23,326 bases of DNA from JBFWUM01 sp050247255 (GCA_050247255.1 JBFWUM010000059.1:1-23326), one strand, 5' to 3'; counted from the first letter of the stretch, positions 15,469 to 23,326 are shown. Notes: generated by a model not told the origin, from the letters alone. Numbers and translations are program-made.

Positions 15469-16572
15469 ATGCTGAGAGCCGGAATCGTCGGACTGCCCAA
15501 CGTCGGCAAGTCCACCCTCTTCAACGCCGTCACGCGCACCCGCAATGCCGAGGCTGCCAACTACCCGTTCTGCACGATCGACCCGAACGTCGGCATCGTG
15601 ACCGTGCCGGATGCCCGGCTCGACGTGCTCAAGGGCATCGCGAAGACCCAGGTCGTCATCCCCGCCACGATCGAGTTCGTGGACATCGCGGGCCTCGTCA
15701 AGGGCGCGAGCCAGGGCGAGGGGCTGGGCAACAAGTTCCTGACCCACATCCGCGAGGTCGACGCCATCGTGCAGGTGGTGCGCTGCTTCGAGGACAAGGA
15801 CGTGCACCACGTGTCGGGCACGGTGGACCCGGTGCGCGACATCGAGGTCATCAACACCGAGCTGATGCTCGCCGACCTCGAGCAGGTGACGAAGCGCCGC
15901 GAGCGGCTGGTGAAGGACATCAAGCGCGGCGACAAGGCGGCCGCGGCGGAAGAGGCCGTGCTCGAGAAGATCGAGACGGCCCTCAACGCCGGCCGGCCCG
16001 CGCTCACCGTGGAGCTGACGACCGAGGAGAAGGCGCTCGCCAGGCCGCTCTTCCTGCTGAGCGACAAGCCGACGATCTTCGCGTGCAACGTCAAGGAGTC
16101 CGAGCTGGCAACGGCCGACGCCCTGCCCGCCGTCCTGAAGGTGCGCGACTACGTGAAGACGCACCTGGCCTGCGAGGCCGTCGTGATCAGCGCGCAGATC
16201 GAGGCGGAGCTCGTGGACCTCTCACCGGAGGAAGCCGCCGCCTATCTGAAGGATCTCGGCGTCGAGGAGAGCGGCATGGGCGCCCTGATCCGGTCCACCT
16301 ATCACCTGCTCGGCCTCCGCACGTACTTCACGGCCGGTGAGAAGGAGGTCCGCGCGTGGACCATCCACGCCGGCGACACCGCGCCGAAGGCCGCCGGCGT
16401 CATCCACTCCGACTTCGAGCGGGGGTTCATCAAGGCTGAAACCGTGGCCTACGACGACCTCGTCGCGTGCGGGTCCGTGGCCGCCGCCCGTGAGAAGGGC
16501 CTCTACCGGATGGAAGGCAAGGAGTACGTCGTCAAGGACGGCGACGTCCTGCTCTTCAAGTTCAACGTGTAG
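15469..16572 (+). CDS. ychF: YchF/OLA1 family ribosome-associated ATPase
   Basis: The 367-residue protein matches the family's usual length (about 363). Order of motifs: G1/P-loop GLPNVGKST (residues 8-16), ANYPFCTIDPNVG, G3 DIAGLVKGASQGEGLGNKFL, a coiled-coil insertion (LEQVTKRRERLVKDIKRGD), ACNVKESE in place of the GTPase NKxD, which underlies ATP preference, and a C-terminal TGS domain with VRAWTIHAGDTAPKAAGVIH then SDFERGFIKAE. YchF is a conserved cytosolic P-loop protein that binds ribosomes and modulates translation and oxidative-stress response. The ATG gives the canonical start directly before GIVGLPNVGKST; no Shine-Dalgarno is visible. It appears monocistronic; the downstream leader ORF begins 45 bases after its stop, in the same frame. 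Confidence 0.97.
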   Translation: MLRAGIVGLPNVGKSTLFNAVTRTRNAEAANYPFCTIDPNVGIVTVPDARLDVLKGIAKTQVVIPATIEFVDIAGLVKGASQGEGLGNKFLTHIREVDAIVQVVRCFEDKDVHHVSGTVDPVRDIEVINTELMLADLEQVTKRRERLVKDIKRGDKAAAAEEAVLEKIETALNAGRPALTVELTTEEKALARPLFLLSDKPTIFACNVKESELATADALPAVLKVRDYVKTHLACEAVVISAQIEAELVDLSPEEAAAYLKDLGVEESGMGALIRSTYHLLGLRTYFTAGEKEVRAWTIHAGDTAPKAAGVIHSDFERGFIKAETVAYDDLVACGSVAAAREKGLYRMEGKEYVVKDGDVLLFKFNV

Positions 16573-16576
16573 CCGC

Positions 16577-16607
16577 TGGACAGGCGTCCCCGGTCCTGTG
16601 CTAGGCT
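16577..16607 (+). promoter_or_regulatory. Candidate extended -10 promoter for the Cys-rich leader and TonB receptor
   Basis: TGCTAGGCT (16599-16607) fits an extended -10 element (TG-N-TAGGCT). TGGACA at 16577-16582 is a -35-like hexamer, though the 19-base spacer is long. Transcription would start near 16614, only a few bases before the GTG at 16618, so the leader ORF would be read from an almost leaderless mRNA. The prediction rests on these motifs alone. Confidence 0.45.
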
Positions 16608-16617
16608 CAAAGCTCCC

Positions 16618-16710
16618 GTGACGTTCTCCTCTCACTCCACCTGCTGTCCCTGCGCGTGCGCGTGTGCCGCTTGTCGGTGCGCGTGTATCCAGCCGACGAC
16701 AGGCCGCTGA
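16618..16710 (+). CDS. Putative cysteine-rich leader peptide ORF upstream of the TonB receptor
   Basis: A GTG-started frame of 30 codons ends at TGA 16708-16710. Eight of the 15 residues at positions 9-23 are cysteine: CCPCACACAACRCAC. Such cysteine density is exceptional. There is no convincing Shine-Dalgarno, but an extended -10 lies 10 bases before the GTG, suggesting near-leaderless translation. The receptor ATG follows 151 bases after the stop with a stable hairpin (16791-16810) between. Known parallels are polycysteine leader ORFs that sense cysteine supply in mycobacteria, and Cys-containing upstream ORFs that sense copper before a TonB transporter in Bordetella. Which, if either, applies is inference. 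Caveat: part of the Cys run comes from a GTGCGC-like low-complexity tract, so chance cannot be fully excluded. Confidence 0.5.
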   Translation: MTFSSHSTCCPCACACAACRCACIQPTTGR

Positions 16711-16790
16711 GTGAGGAGTCCGAGACCTACCCCGTAGTTCCCCCGCATTCCCTCTCCGTCGCCCTGTCGATCGGCTGATTCGTATCCGTG

Positions 16791-16810
16791 CGCCGGACGT
16801 GTGTCCGGCG
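16791..16810 (+). promoter_or_regulatory. Stable hairpin in the 5' region of the TonB receptor mRNA
   Basis: A perfect stem CGCCGGAC (16791-16798) and GTCCGGCG (16803-16810) encloses a GTGT loop; two flanking G-U pairs can extend it. It sits 81 bases after the leader ORF stop and 51 bases before the receptor ATG. No T-tract follows, so it is not an obvious intrinsic terminator; it could be part of an attenuation or mRNA-folding switch. Confidence 0.5.
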
Positions 16811-16861
16811 TGGATTCCGAGGCTGGTGTGTGCGCGGCGCCCGAGGCGCGCGCGGGGAGCG

Positions 16862-19450
16862 ATGGTCGTGGTGAAGGGGATTCTGAAGGTTCTGGCGATT
16901 GGGTTGCTGATGGCGCTGCCCGCGCGCGTGGCCGCGCAGGCAGCCGGTGTCATTGCCGGTGTGGTGCGCGATTCGTCGCAGGGCGCCGTGCCGGGCGCGA
17001 GCGTGAAGCTCGTCAATGAGGACACGAACGCGGTCGAAGAAGCGTTCACGGACGAACGCGGTGGCTACCGGTTCGAGGCGCTGGCGGCCGGCCGCTATCG
17101 GGTCGAAGTGGCGCTGGACGGGTTCGAAACGTCCATCAGGCGGCTGACGCTCGCTGACGGACAGACGGTCGCCAGCGACGCGGAGCTCCAGCTGGCGCGC
17201 TTCAGCCAGTCGGTCGTCGTGACGGCGCGGCGCGTGGAGGAGCAGGCGCAGGAGGTGCCGATTCCCGTCTCGGTCGTCCGCGGGGACCTGGTGGCCGACG
17301 CGGGCGCGTTCAACGTGAACCGCCTGAAAGAGATGCTGCCGACGGTCCAGTTCTACTCGACCAACCCGCGTAACTCGTCGATCAACATCCGCGGCCTTGG
17401 CGCGCCGTTCGGCCTGACCAACGATGGCATTGAGCCCGGCGTCGGGCTCTACATCGACGGCGTCTTCTACGCGCGTCCCGCGGCCGCCACGCTCGACTTC
17501 CTCGACGTGGACCAGGTGGAAGTGCTGCGCGGGCCCCAGGGGACGCTGTTCGGCAAGAACACGACGGCCGGCGCCATCAACGTGACGACGCGCAAGCCCA
17601 GCTTCACGCCCGGCAGCGAGGTCGAGCTGAACTTCGGCAACATCGGCTACGTCCAGGCGAAGGCGTCCGTGACGGGCCCGATCGCGAAGAACCTCGCCGG
17701 CCGCCTCTCGTTCTCGGGCACGCAGCGGGACGGCGTGCTCCAGAACGTGCGCACCGGGGACGACGTGAACGACCTGAACAACCTCGGCTTCAGAGGTCAG
17801 TTGCTCTACGCGCCCTCGGGAGACCTGGCGGTGATTCTTGCGGCCGACCACACGCGGCAGCGCGCCCGTGGCAACACGCAGGTGGTGGCCGGCGTGGCGC
17901 CGACGCGGCGTGCGGCCAACCGCCAGTGGACGCAGATCGCGGCGGACCTCAACTACGCGCCGCCGAGCTACAACGCGTTCGACCGACTGACCGATGTCGA
18001 TACGCCGATCCGGTCGTTCCAGGACATGGGCGGCGGGTCACTGAACATCGACTGGAAACTCGGTCCCGGCCGGCTGGTCTCGACCACCGCGTATCGCTTC
18101 TGGGACTGGGAGCCGTCGAACGACCGTGACTTCATCGGCCTGCCCGTCACCTCCGTTTCGGCGGCGCCGTCCTTCCAGACCCAGTGGACGCAGGAGGTCC
18201 GTTACGCGGCGGTGCTCTCGAAGTCGTTCAACTTCGTGGCCGGCGCGTTTCTCTTTCACCAGGGCATCGACTCCGATCCGTCCTTCAAGCAGGAGCAGGG
18301 AGCGGCGGCTGCGCGGTTTCTGCTGGCGCCGGGCGCCAATGCCTCAACGCCCGGCCTGCTCGATGGCTACGGGTTCGAGCAGTTCCTCGACTACGAGAAC
18401 CTGAGCGCCGCCGGCTTTGGCCAGCTCGAATGGTCGATCACGGATCGGCTGCGCGTCCTGCCCGGCTTCAGGGTCAACTACGACAAGAAGGACGTGGACT
18501 TCGACCAGCGCGTCTATGGCGGCCTTCAGACGAACACTGCCGCGCTCGTGGCGCTCCAGCGGTCCGTACTCGCCCCGCAGCAGTACGCGGCGCACGTCGC
18601 GGATACCAACACCTCGGGCCAGATCTCGGTCGCCTACAAGGTGGCGCAGCCGGTGAACACCTACGCGACCTATGCGACGAGCTTCAAGTCGGTGGGCCTG
18701 AATCTCAACGGCGTGCCGACCGATGCGCAGGATCGACCCGTGCTCTCCGCGGCCACCGTGCGGCCCGAGTACGTGAAGCACGTCGAGGTCGGCGTGAAGA
18801 CGTCGCCGACGGCGAGCACGACGGCGAACCTCACCGTCTACAACACCTCGATCGAGGATTTTCAGGCGCAGGTCGTCAACGCCAGCGTCGGCGTGCTCCG
18901 CGGCTATCTCGCCAACGCGGAGCAGGTGCGCGTGCGTGGCGTGGAGCTTGATACGAGCGCCCGGCTGGGCAACAACTTCTCGGCCTACGCCTCGTGGGCG
19001 TGGACGGACGGCATCTACGAGCGCTTCGCCGACGCGCCGCCGCCGCTCGAGGACACCGGCGGTCCGCAGGTGAAGGACATCTCGGGGTCACTCCTGCCCG
19101 GCATCTCGAGGAACGCCGTGTCCTTCGGCGGTGAACACGTGTCCAACGGGTCGCTGTGGGGGCGGGGCGGGCAGTACTTCGAGGCCTTCGACGTCAGCTA
19201 CCGGTCGACGTTCTCCTCCAGCCCGAGCGAGTCGGCCTACCTGGTCGTCCCGTCCTACACACTGGTCAACGCCCGCGTCGGCTTCCGGGCGTCGAACGGA
19301 TGGACGCTCTCGCTCTGGGCGCGGAACCTGTTCAACCAGGACTACTTCGACCTGCTCTCCGCCGCGCCCGGCAACACCGGGCTCTACGTCGGGCAGCCGG
19401 GCGACCCGAGGACGTTCGGCGTGACGCTCCGGATCTCGCTGAAGCAGTAG
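16862..19450 (+). CDS. TonB-dependent outer-membrane receptor with N-terminal carboxypeptidase-regulatory-like domain
   Basis: The 862-residue protein starts with a signal peptide (residues 1-26, ending ARVAAQ). A CarboxypepD_reg-like beta-sandwich (about 30-112, GVVRDSSQGAVPGASVKLVN) follows, then a TonB-box-like VVVTA (118-122), a plug (about 131-245, with INIRGLGAPFG, GLYIDGVFYARP and VEVLRGPQGTLFGKNTTAGA) and a beta-barrel to the end. It would import a scarce ligand across the outer membrane using TonB energy. The ATG at 16862 follows GGGGAG with a 2-base gap and gives a good signal peptide. The ligand is not evident: the plug resembles the large class found in sphingomonads and acidobacteria rather than a named siderophore receptor. 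The Cys-rich leader upstream hints at regulation by sulfur or metal status. Confidence 0.93.
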   Translation: MVVVKGILKVLAIGLLMALPARVAAQAAGVIAGVVRDSSQGAVPGASVKLVNEDTNAVEEAFTDERGGYRFEALAAGRYRVEVALDGFETSIRRLTLADGQTVASDAELQLARFSQSVVVTARRVEEQAQEVPIPVSVVRGDLVADAGAFNVNRLKEMLPTVQFYSTNPRNSSINIRGLGAPFGLTNDGIEPGVGLYIDGVFYARPAAATLDFLDVDQVEVLRGPQGTLFGKNTTAGAINVTTRKPSFTPGSEVELNFGNIGYVQAKASVTGPIAKNLAGRLSFSGTQRDGVLQNVRTGDDVNDLNNLGFRGQLLYAPSGDLAVILAADHTRQRARGNTQVVAGVAPTRRAANRQWTQIAADLNYAPPSYNAFDRLTDVDTPIRSFQDMGGGSLNIDWKLGPGRLVSTTAYRFWDWEPSNDRDFIGLPVTSVSAAPSFQTQWTQEVRYAAVLSKSFNFVAGAFLFHQGIDSDPSFKQEQGAAAARFLLAPGANASTPGLLDGYGFEQFLDYENLSAAGFGQLEWSITDRLRVLPGFRVNYDKKDVDFDQRVYGGLQTNTAALVALQRSVLAPQQYAAHVADTNTSGQISVAYKVAQPVNTYATYATSFKSVGLNLNGVPTDAQDRPVLSAATVRPEYVKHVEVGVKTSPTASTTANLTVYNTSIEDFQAQVVNASVGVLRGYLANAEQVRVRGVELDTSARLGNNFSAYASWAWTDGIYERFADAPPPLEDTGGPQVKDISGSLLPGISRNAVSFGGEHVSNGSLWGRGGQYFEAFDVSYRSTFSSSPSESAYLVVPSYTLVNARVGFRASNGWTLSLWARNLFNQDYFDLLSAAPGNTGLYVGQPGDPRTFGVTLRISLKQ

Positions 19451-19456
19451 CCGGCG

Positions 19457-20569
19457 TCAGACGAGCGGGGCCTGAAGTCCCTCGGCTGACTGGTCGCGCG
19501 TCCGTGCCCGGATGGCGCGGACGCGCTGCACCATCGCGAGCGCGGACTCGCCGCAGGGTGGCAGCGCCGCATCGGACGTGCCGAGCGGCGTCACGCGACT
19601 GCCCCAGCGCACCAGGTGCGCGCAGTAGGAGAGGCCGGCGCCGAAGGCCGGCATCAGGATCAGCGACCCCGGCTTCACGCGGCCCTCCGCCGCGGCATCG
19701 GTGAGCGCCACCGGCACGGTGGCGGCGCTCATGTTCCCGTAGCGCTGCACGGTCAGCATCACCTTGTCCATCGGGATGCCCGTCCGCGTGACGACCGCCT
19801 CGATGATGCGCAGGTTGGCCTGGTGGGGGACGACCAGGTCGACGTCGGCCGGTGTGACGCCGCACTTCGCCAGCACGGCGGCGCTGGCCTGCGTCATGCC
19901 CTGCACGGCCCGCTTGAAGATCTCCTGCCCGTCAAAATCCCACTGCGTGTCGCCGAACACCACGCCGCGGTTCGCGTAGGAGCCGCCCCAGCCGCGTACC
20001 CGCAGCGCGGCCCGTGCATCGGCCACGCAGCCGAGCTGCTCGCCCAGCACGCCTGCCGGCGTGTCCGAGGCCTGGAGCACGACCGCCGCGCAGCCGTCGC
20101 CGAACAGCACGGCGACGTTGCGGTTGTCCCAGTCCAGGTACGGCGAGATCACCTCGACGCCGACGACGACGGCGCTCCGGACGACACCCGTGCGGATCAT
20201 CGCCGTGGCCGTCGAGAGGCCGTACAGGAAGCTCGTGCACGCCGTGTTGAGGTCGATGGCGGCGGCACGGGACGCGCCGAGGGCGAGCTGCACGCCGGAG
20301 GCGGAGTTGGGCACCTGCTCGTCGTTGCTGCAGCTCCCGTAGACCACGAGGTCCAGGTCGGACGGGTCGAGCCCGGCGCACGCGAGCGCGCGCTGTGCCG
20401 CCACGGTTGCGAGCTGCCGGGCCGGCACGTGCGAGATGCGGCGCTCCTTCATGCCCGTCCGCGTCACGATCCACTCGTCGTTCGTGTCGAGAAAGGTGGC
20501 CAGGTCGGCGTTGCTGAGGACGGCGGGCGGCATGGCCGAGCCCCACCCGGTGATCGCGGCGTATGGCAT
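19457..20569 (-). CDS. Beta-ketoacyl-ACP synthase III (FabH-like)
   Basis: The 370-residue thiolase-fold enzyme has its full catalytic triad: Cys111 (LNTACTSFLYG), His249 (VVPHQANLRI) and Asn279 (RYGNMSAATVP, usually GNTSAA). The N-terminal AAITGWGSAMPPAVLSN and DEWIVTRTGMKERR match the FabH family. It condenses an acyl-CoA with malonyl-ACP in fatty-acid initiation, or a related reaction. It is about 40 residues longer than housekeeping FabH; the extra C-terminal tail (after LVRWGSRV) has no motif I recognise. It follows the TolC-like gene on the same strand with a 41-base gap that holds a GC hairpin, and no Shine-Dalgarno is clear. A dedicated acyl-product role next to an export system is possible, but a housekeeping duplicate is equally likely. 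Confidence 0.9.
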   Translation of the reverse strand: MPYAAITGWGSAMPPAVLSNADLATFLDTNDEWIVTRTGMKERRISHVPARQLATVAAQRALACAGLDPSDLDLVVYGSCSNDEQVPNSASGVQLALGASRAAAIDLNTACTSFLYGLSTATAMIRTGVVRSAVVVGVEVISPYLDWDNRNVAVLFGDGCAAVVLQASDTPAGVLGEQLGCVADARAALRVRGWGGSYANRGVVFGDTQWDFDGQEIFKRAVQGMTQASAAVLAKCGVTPADVDLVVPHQANLRIIEAVVTRTGIPMDKVMLTVQRYGNMSAATVPVALTDAAAEGRVKPGSLILMPAFGAGLSYCAHLVRWGSRVTPLGTSDAALPPCGESALAMVQRVRAIRARTRDQSAEGLQAPLV

Positions 20570-20585
20570 GTCGACGCACAGGATA

Positions 20586-20604
20586 CCGCGCGCCTCCCGC
20601 GCGG
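20586..20604 (-). terminator. GC hairpin between TolC-like gene and fabH-like gene
   Basis: A perfect CCGCGCG (20586-20592) and CGCGCGG (20598-20604) stem with a 5-base loop fills the short gap after the TolC-like stop. It ends 16 bases before the ketosynthase ATG. No T-tract is present. It could weaken read-through from the export operon or hide the ribosome-binding region of the next gene. Confidence 0.45.
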
Positions 20605-20610
20605 CCGGCG

Positions 20611-22053
20611 TCAGGGAGCCGGGGCGCGGTCGAGCAGTTGGCCGGTGGCGGCCTCGAGCGTGACGAGTGCCTTCTGGTAGTCCGCGAGGGCCTTGACCTC
20701 GCGCAGTTCGGCGTCGGCCGTGGCCAGCTCGCGCAGGTTGACGAGGAACTGCGTCGAATCGCCGAGCGCGAACCGGTCGCGCTCCAGACCTTCGAGCTCC
20801 CGGGCGACCGTCACCTCCTGGGCGATGACGTCGAGCGTCGCCGCCGTCGCGCGGAGCGCGCTGACGGCGTCCTGCACGTCCGCGCGGACGCGGTCCTCGG
20901 CCCAGCGCAGCTCCGCCGAAACGCCGGACCGCTTGGCCTGGATCTGCGCGCGTTTGCCGGAGGCCTTCCGGTTCTGCAGCGGGAACGTGAACGTGAGCCC
21001 CGCCTCCGTGCCCGGGCCCGCGCCCTTGATGGCGGTGCCGAAGTCGCGGTTCGTCTCCACGGAGAAGTCGAGGCTCGGCAGGCGGTTGTTCGAGGCCAGC
21101 CGGAGGTCGACGTCGAGCTGGTCGCGCTTGAGGCGCAGCGACTGGAGCTCCGGGCGCCGGGCCAGCGCGACGTCGATGAGCGCGCGCTCGTCCGGGATCG
21201 GCACCGGGCCCTCGGGCTGTGGCAGCGCCGGCAGCCGCGTGACGTCTGGCCGGACCGGAGTGCCGTCGCCGCCCCGGAGGTAGAGCGACAGGTCGATCGC
21301 CTGGAGCTGGAGCTGTCGCTCGGCGCCGACCAGCGCCGACTGCCGCTGCAGGATGGCGCGGCGGTTGTCGGTGCGCTCGACCGGCGCCGTCTGGCCGAGC
21401 GCGATGCTGTCAGCCAGTTGCTGATCGCGCGCGAGCGCGAGGTCGAGCAGCGCCTTCGCGATGGCCAGTTGCCGGCCGGCCGCCACCCAGTCCCAGTACT
21501 CGCCGAGCGCGTCCTTGAAGTAGGAGAGCCGCGCCTTCGCAAGCCCCTGCTCGGCGACGGACACGCCCAGCGTGGCGACCTGGCGGTCGGCCCGGCGCGC
21601 GTCCAGGTCGCGGTTGCGCAACAACGGGATCGACAGGCCGAGGACGGCTTCGCCGCCCGAGTAGGTCAGCGCGCGGCTGTCGTAGGTGCCGAACGTGCCG
21701 TCGCCGGTGCGGTAGCCGCCGTAGGTCGTGACGCCGAGCGGCGCCAGCGGCTGCTGCAGCAACGCGGTGAAGCGGTCGTTGTCGTAGAGCCCCCGGCTGG
21801 ACTTCGCCGACGACGACAGCGACAGGTCGAAGCCGCCCTGGGCCTCCGTCAGTTCCCCGGTGGCAAGGGTGACGTCCTGGCGCGCGCGTTCGAGCAGCGG
21901 CAGCGACCGCTCGACCGACGTCAGCACGTCGGACGGCGTCAGCGGCGTGTCCGCGCCGGCTGATGCCGTGACGCCGGCCGTCAGCACGGCTGCGAGGACG
22001 CTGCCCGCCATCAGCGTGCGGCGGCGCCCCGGTGCGGGGGCCAGGCGTGTCAC
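20611..22053 (-). CDS. TolC-like outer-membrane efflux channel protein
   Basis: The 480-residue protein belongs to the outer-membrane efflux family. A signal peptide (RRRTLMAGSVLAAVLTAGVT, cleavage after ASAGA) is followed by two repeats of beta-strand and long alpha-helical segments, for example SVAEQGLAKARLSYFKDALG, then ALIDVALARRPELQSLRLKR in the second half and the closing LREVKALADYQKALVTLEAA. The trimer would form the trans-periplasmic duct. The GTG at 22053 overlaps the TGA of the upstream HlyD gene (GTGA), showing translational coupling, and AGGA lies about 11 bases before it; the open frame further upstream is a shadow of the HlyD gene. It partners with that adaptor and presumably an inner-membrane exporter encoded beyond the right edge. 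Confidence 0.9.
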   Translation of the reverse strand: MTRLAPAPGRRRTLMAGSVLAAVLTAGVTASAGADTPLTPSDVLTSVERSLPLLERARQDVTLATGELTEAQGGFDLSLSSSAKSSRGLYDNDRFTALLQQPLAPLGVTTYGGYRTGDGTFGTYDSRALTYSGGEAVLGLSIPLLRNRDLDARRADRQVATLGVSVAEQGLAKARLSYFKDALGEYWDWVAAGRQLAIAKALLDLALARDQQLADSIALGQTAPVERTDNRRAILQRQSALVGAERQLQLQAIDLSLYLRGGDGTPVRPDVTRLPALPQPEGPVPIPDERALIDVALARRPELQSLRLKRDQLDVDLRLASNNRLPSLDFSVETNRDFGTAIKGAGPGTEAGLTFTFPLQNRKASGKRAQIQAKRSGVSAELRWAEDRVRADVQDAVSALRATAATLDVIAQEVTVARELEGLERDRFALGDSTQFLVNLRELATADAELREVKALADYQKALVTLEAATGQLLDRAPAP

Positions 22054-23326
22054 TTGCCGCCGTCCTTTCCGCCGCCGTCGATCGCCGTGACCTCGGCCGA
22101 CAGCGGTTCGTTCGGCGCGATGACCGGCGGGAAGCCGTTGAACTGCCGCCACAGCTCGAACCACACGGGCACCACGTTGAGCATCACCCAGCCGTTCGCA
22201 CGGACGCCCTGCCGCAGGAACCGTGCCGACGGCCACCGCTCCTGCGACTCGTCCCGTTCGACGAGCACGCGGAACACGCCCTTGCCGTTGTCGGTGGCAT
22301 CCACCAGCGCCACGCGTCCGCCGAACGTGCCGACGGCGATCGACGGCCAGCCCGAGAACTGGAGCGCCGGCCAGCCCTCGAACTGCAGGCGCACGCGCTG
22401 GCCTGGCAGGACCATCGGCATGTCGTTGCCGTCGACCCACAGTTCGACGACGTCCCGCGTGGAGCGCGGCACGATGATCGCGAGGGGTTCGCCGGCTTTC
22501 AGCAGTTCGCCGCTCCGGCGCGCGAGCACGCGCAGCACCGTGCCGTCGGTCGGCGCGGTGACCTGGAGTGTCTGCTGCCGCGCGATCCGGACGTCCACCT
22601 TGGCGAGCTCTGCGCGGGCCTTCGCCACGTCGCTTCGCGCCGAGGCCAGTGAGGCGCGCGCCTCGTCCACGCGGGCCGTGGCGTCCGCCCGCGTGCGGTG
22701 CAGCTCGGCCGTCAGCGAGGCGGCTTCCGCCCGGGCCGCGTTGAGCGTGGCGACGGCGCGGTCCACGTCGGCCGTCTTCGTCGCGGCCTCGAGCACGGCC
22801 AGTTCGACGTTCCGCGTCGAGGTCAGGCCCTTGGCCGCCAGGCCCTGCTGCCGCTCGAGGTTCAGGTCGGCCGTCACCTTCGCGGCCCGCGCGGCGGTCA
22901 GCGCCTGCTCGGCGGCGGTGACGCGGTCCTTCGCCATCTGCTCGCGCAGGCCGGCGGCGTCGACGCTGCTCCGGAGGGTGTCATCGAGCCCGCCGATGCG
23001 GTCGTCCAGCGACCCGGCCCGCGAGTCCCCTTCGGCGATCGTCCGCAGGATCTGGTCGCGCTCCTGCCGCAGCCGTTCGAGGATCTCCGGGTCGTTGTCG
23101 GCCAGGTCGACGATCGGGTCGCCCTTCCTGACGACCGCGCCCTCGACGACGTGCCACGCGACGACCCGGCCCTCGACGGTGGCCTCGACCGTCTGCTGTC
23201 GTTCCTCGGGCTTGAATGCGATGACGCGGCCGGCGCCCGGAATCGTCTGCTGCCAGGGGGTGATGATGAGCAGCACCACCAGCACGCCGACGAGGATGAG
23301 CAGGTTGCGGGCGAGCCGTGTGGACG
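22050..23326 (-). CDS. HlyD-family secretion adaptor (5' end cut by window edge)
   Basis: At least 425 codons are present and the frame runs off the right edge. A membrane anchor (ARNLLILVGVLVVLLIITPW) leads into a biotinyl/lipoyl half (VEATVEGRVVAWHVVEGAVV), a long coiled-coil hairpin (about 170 residues with many Ala, Arg and Glu) and the second lipoyl half (LQVTAPTDGTVLRVLARRSG). A beta-barrel domain follows, with VELWVDGNDMPMVLPGQRV and a tail ending DGGGKDGGK. It is the adaptor of a tripartite or type I-like export system and overlaps the TolC-like gene by 4 bases. A GTG at 23285 lies inside the anchor, so the true start is probably upstream of the window. Cargo unknown. Confidence 0.9.
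   Translation of the reverse strand, partial: STRLARNLLILVGVLVVLLIITPWQQTIPGAGRVIAFKPEERQQTVEATVEGRVVAWHVVEGAVVRKGDPIVDLADNDPEILERLRQERDQILRTIAEGDSRAGSLDDRIGGLDDTLRSSVDAAGLREQMAKDRVTAAEQALTAARAAKVTADLNLERQQGLAAKGLTSTRNVELAVLEAATKTADVDRAVATLNAARAEAASLTAELHRTRADATARVDEARASLASARSDVAKARAELAKVDVRIARQQTLQVTAPTDGTVLRVLARRSGELLKAGEPLAIIVPRSTRDVVELWVDGNDMPMVLPGQRVRLQFEGWPALQFSGWPSIAVGTFGGRVALVDATDNGKGVFRVLVERDESQERWPSARFLRQGVRANGWVMLNVVPVWFELWRQFNGFPPVIAPNEPLSAEVTAIDGGGKDGGK

Noticed and set aside
20563..21963. 466-codon rightward frame opposite the TolC-like gene
   Set aside because: Arg/Glu-rich shadow without signal peptide or domain; the opposite frame encodes a complete efflux channel.
22054..22440. 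Longer start for the TolC-like gene
   Set aside because: The extra region lies inside the HlyD gene and is Arg-rich; the GTG at 22053 in a GTGA overlap gives a proper signal peptide.

Overview
The window is a GC-rich (roughly 70% G+C), densely coded Gram-negative chromosome segment. The style is an efflux/TonB-rich heterotroph: a PQQ-dehydrogenase tail, a TonB receptor with an N-terminal carboxypeptidase-regulatory-like domain, GTG starts, and very short or overlapping gene junctions. This fits Acidobacteriota (Vicinamibacteria-like), but that assignment is an inference; there is no rRNA or other phylogenetic marker except ychF.

Layout. (1) 1-1378: the last 40 codons of a PQQ-type beta-propeller protein meet, tail to tail with a 16-base overlap, a two-gene operon made of an XRE regulator and a DUF6036 nucleotidyltransferase. 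A perfect 9+9 palindrome sits on its predicted promoter. (2) 1427-5700: a MacB/DevBCA-like export operon in the order ATPase, FtsX permease, HlyD adaptor. (3) 5701-6306: no confident gene; one weak Pro/Arg-rich secreted ORF. (4) 6307-15334: an inorganic-carbon island. It holds a canonical beta-carbonic anhydrase, a NhaR-like LysR regulator, dabB-dabA (energy-coupled CO2/bicarbonate accumulation) and a cysD translationally overlapped with dabA. These are followed by a small secreted helical protein, a second NhaR-like LysR regulator and a second, degenerate beta-carbonic anhydrase. The two LysR/carbonic-anhydrase pairs are convergent and mirror each other around the dab operon. (5) 15469-16572: ychF. 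(6) 16573-19450: a probable near-leaderless, cysteine-packed leader ORF, a hairpin-containing 5' region and a TonB-dependent receptor. (7) 19457-23326: a leftward HlyD adaptor (cut by the window edge), TolC-like outer-membrane channel and FabH-like ketosynthase.

How it fits together. The dab operon would import and hydrate CO2 to cytoplasmic bicarbonate at the expense of an ion gradient. The cytoplasmic carbonic anhydrase interconverts CO2 and bicarbonate, and the two LysR regulators probably set expression. No carboxysome or RuBisCO gene is seen, so the bicarbonate may feed anaplerotic or biosynthetic carboxylases. The items most worth follow-up are the poly-Cys leader in front of the TonB receptor, the coupling of an orphan cysD to dabA, and the Arg-to-His change in the active-site motif of the second carbonic anhydrase.
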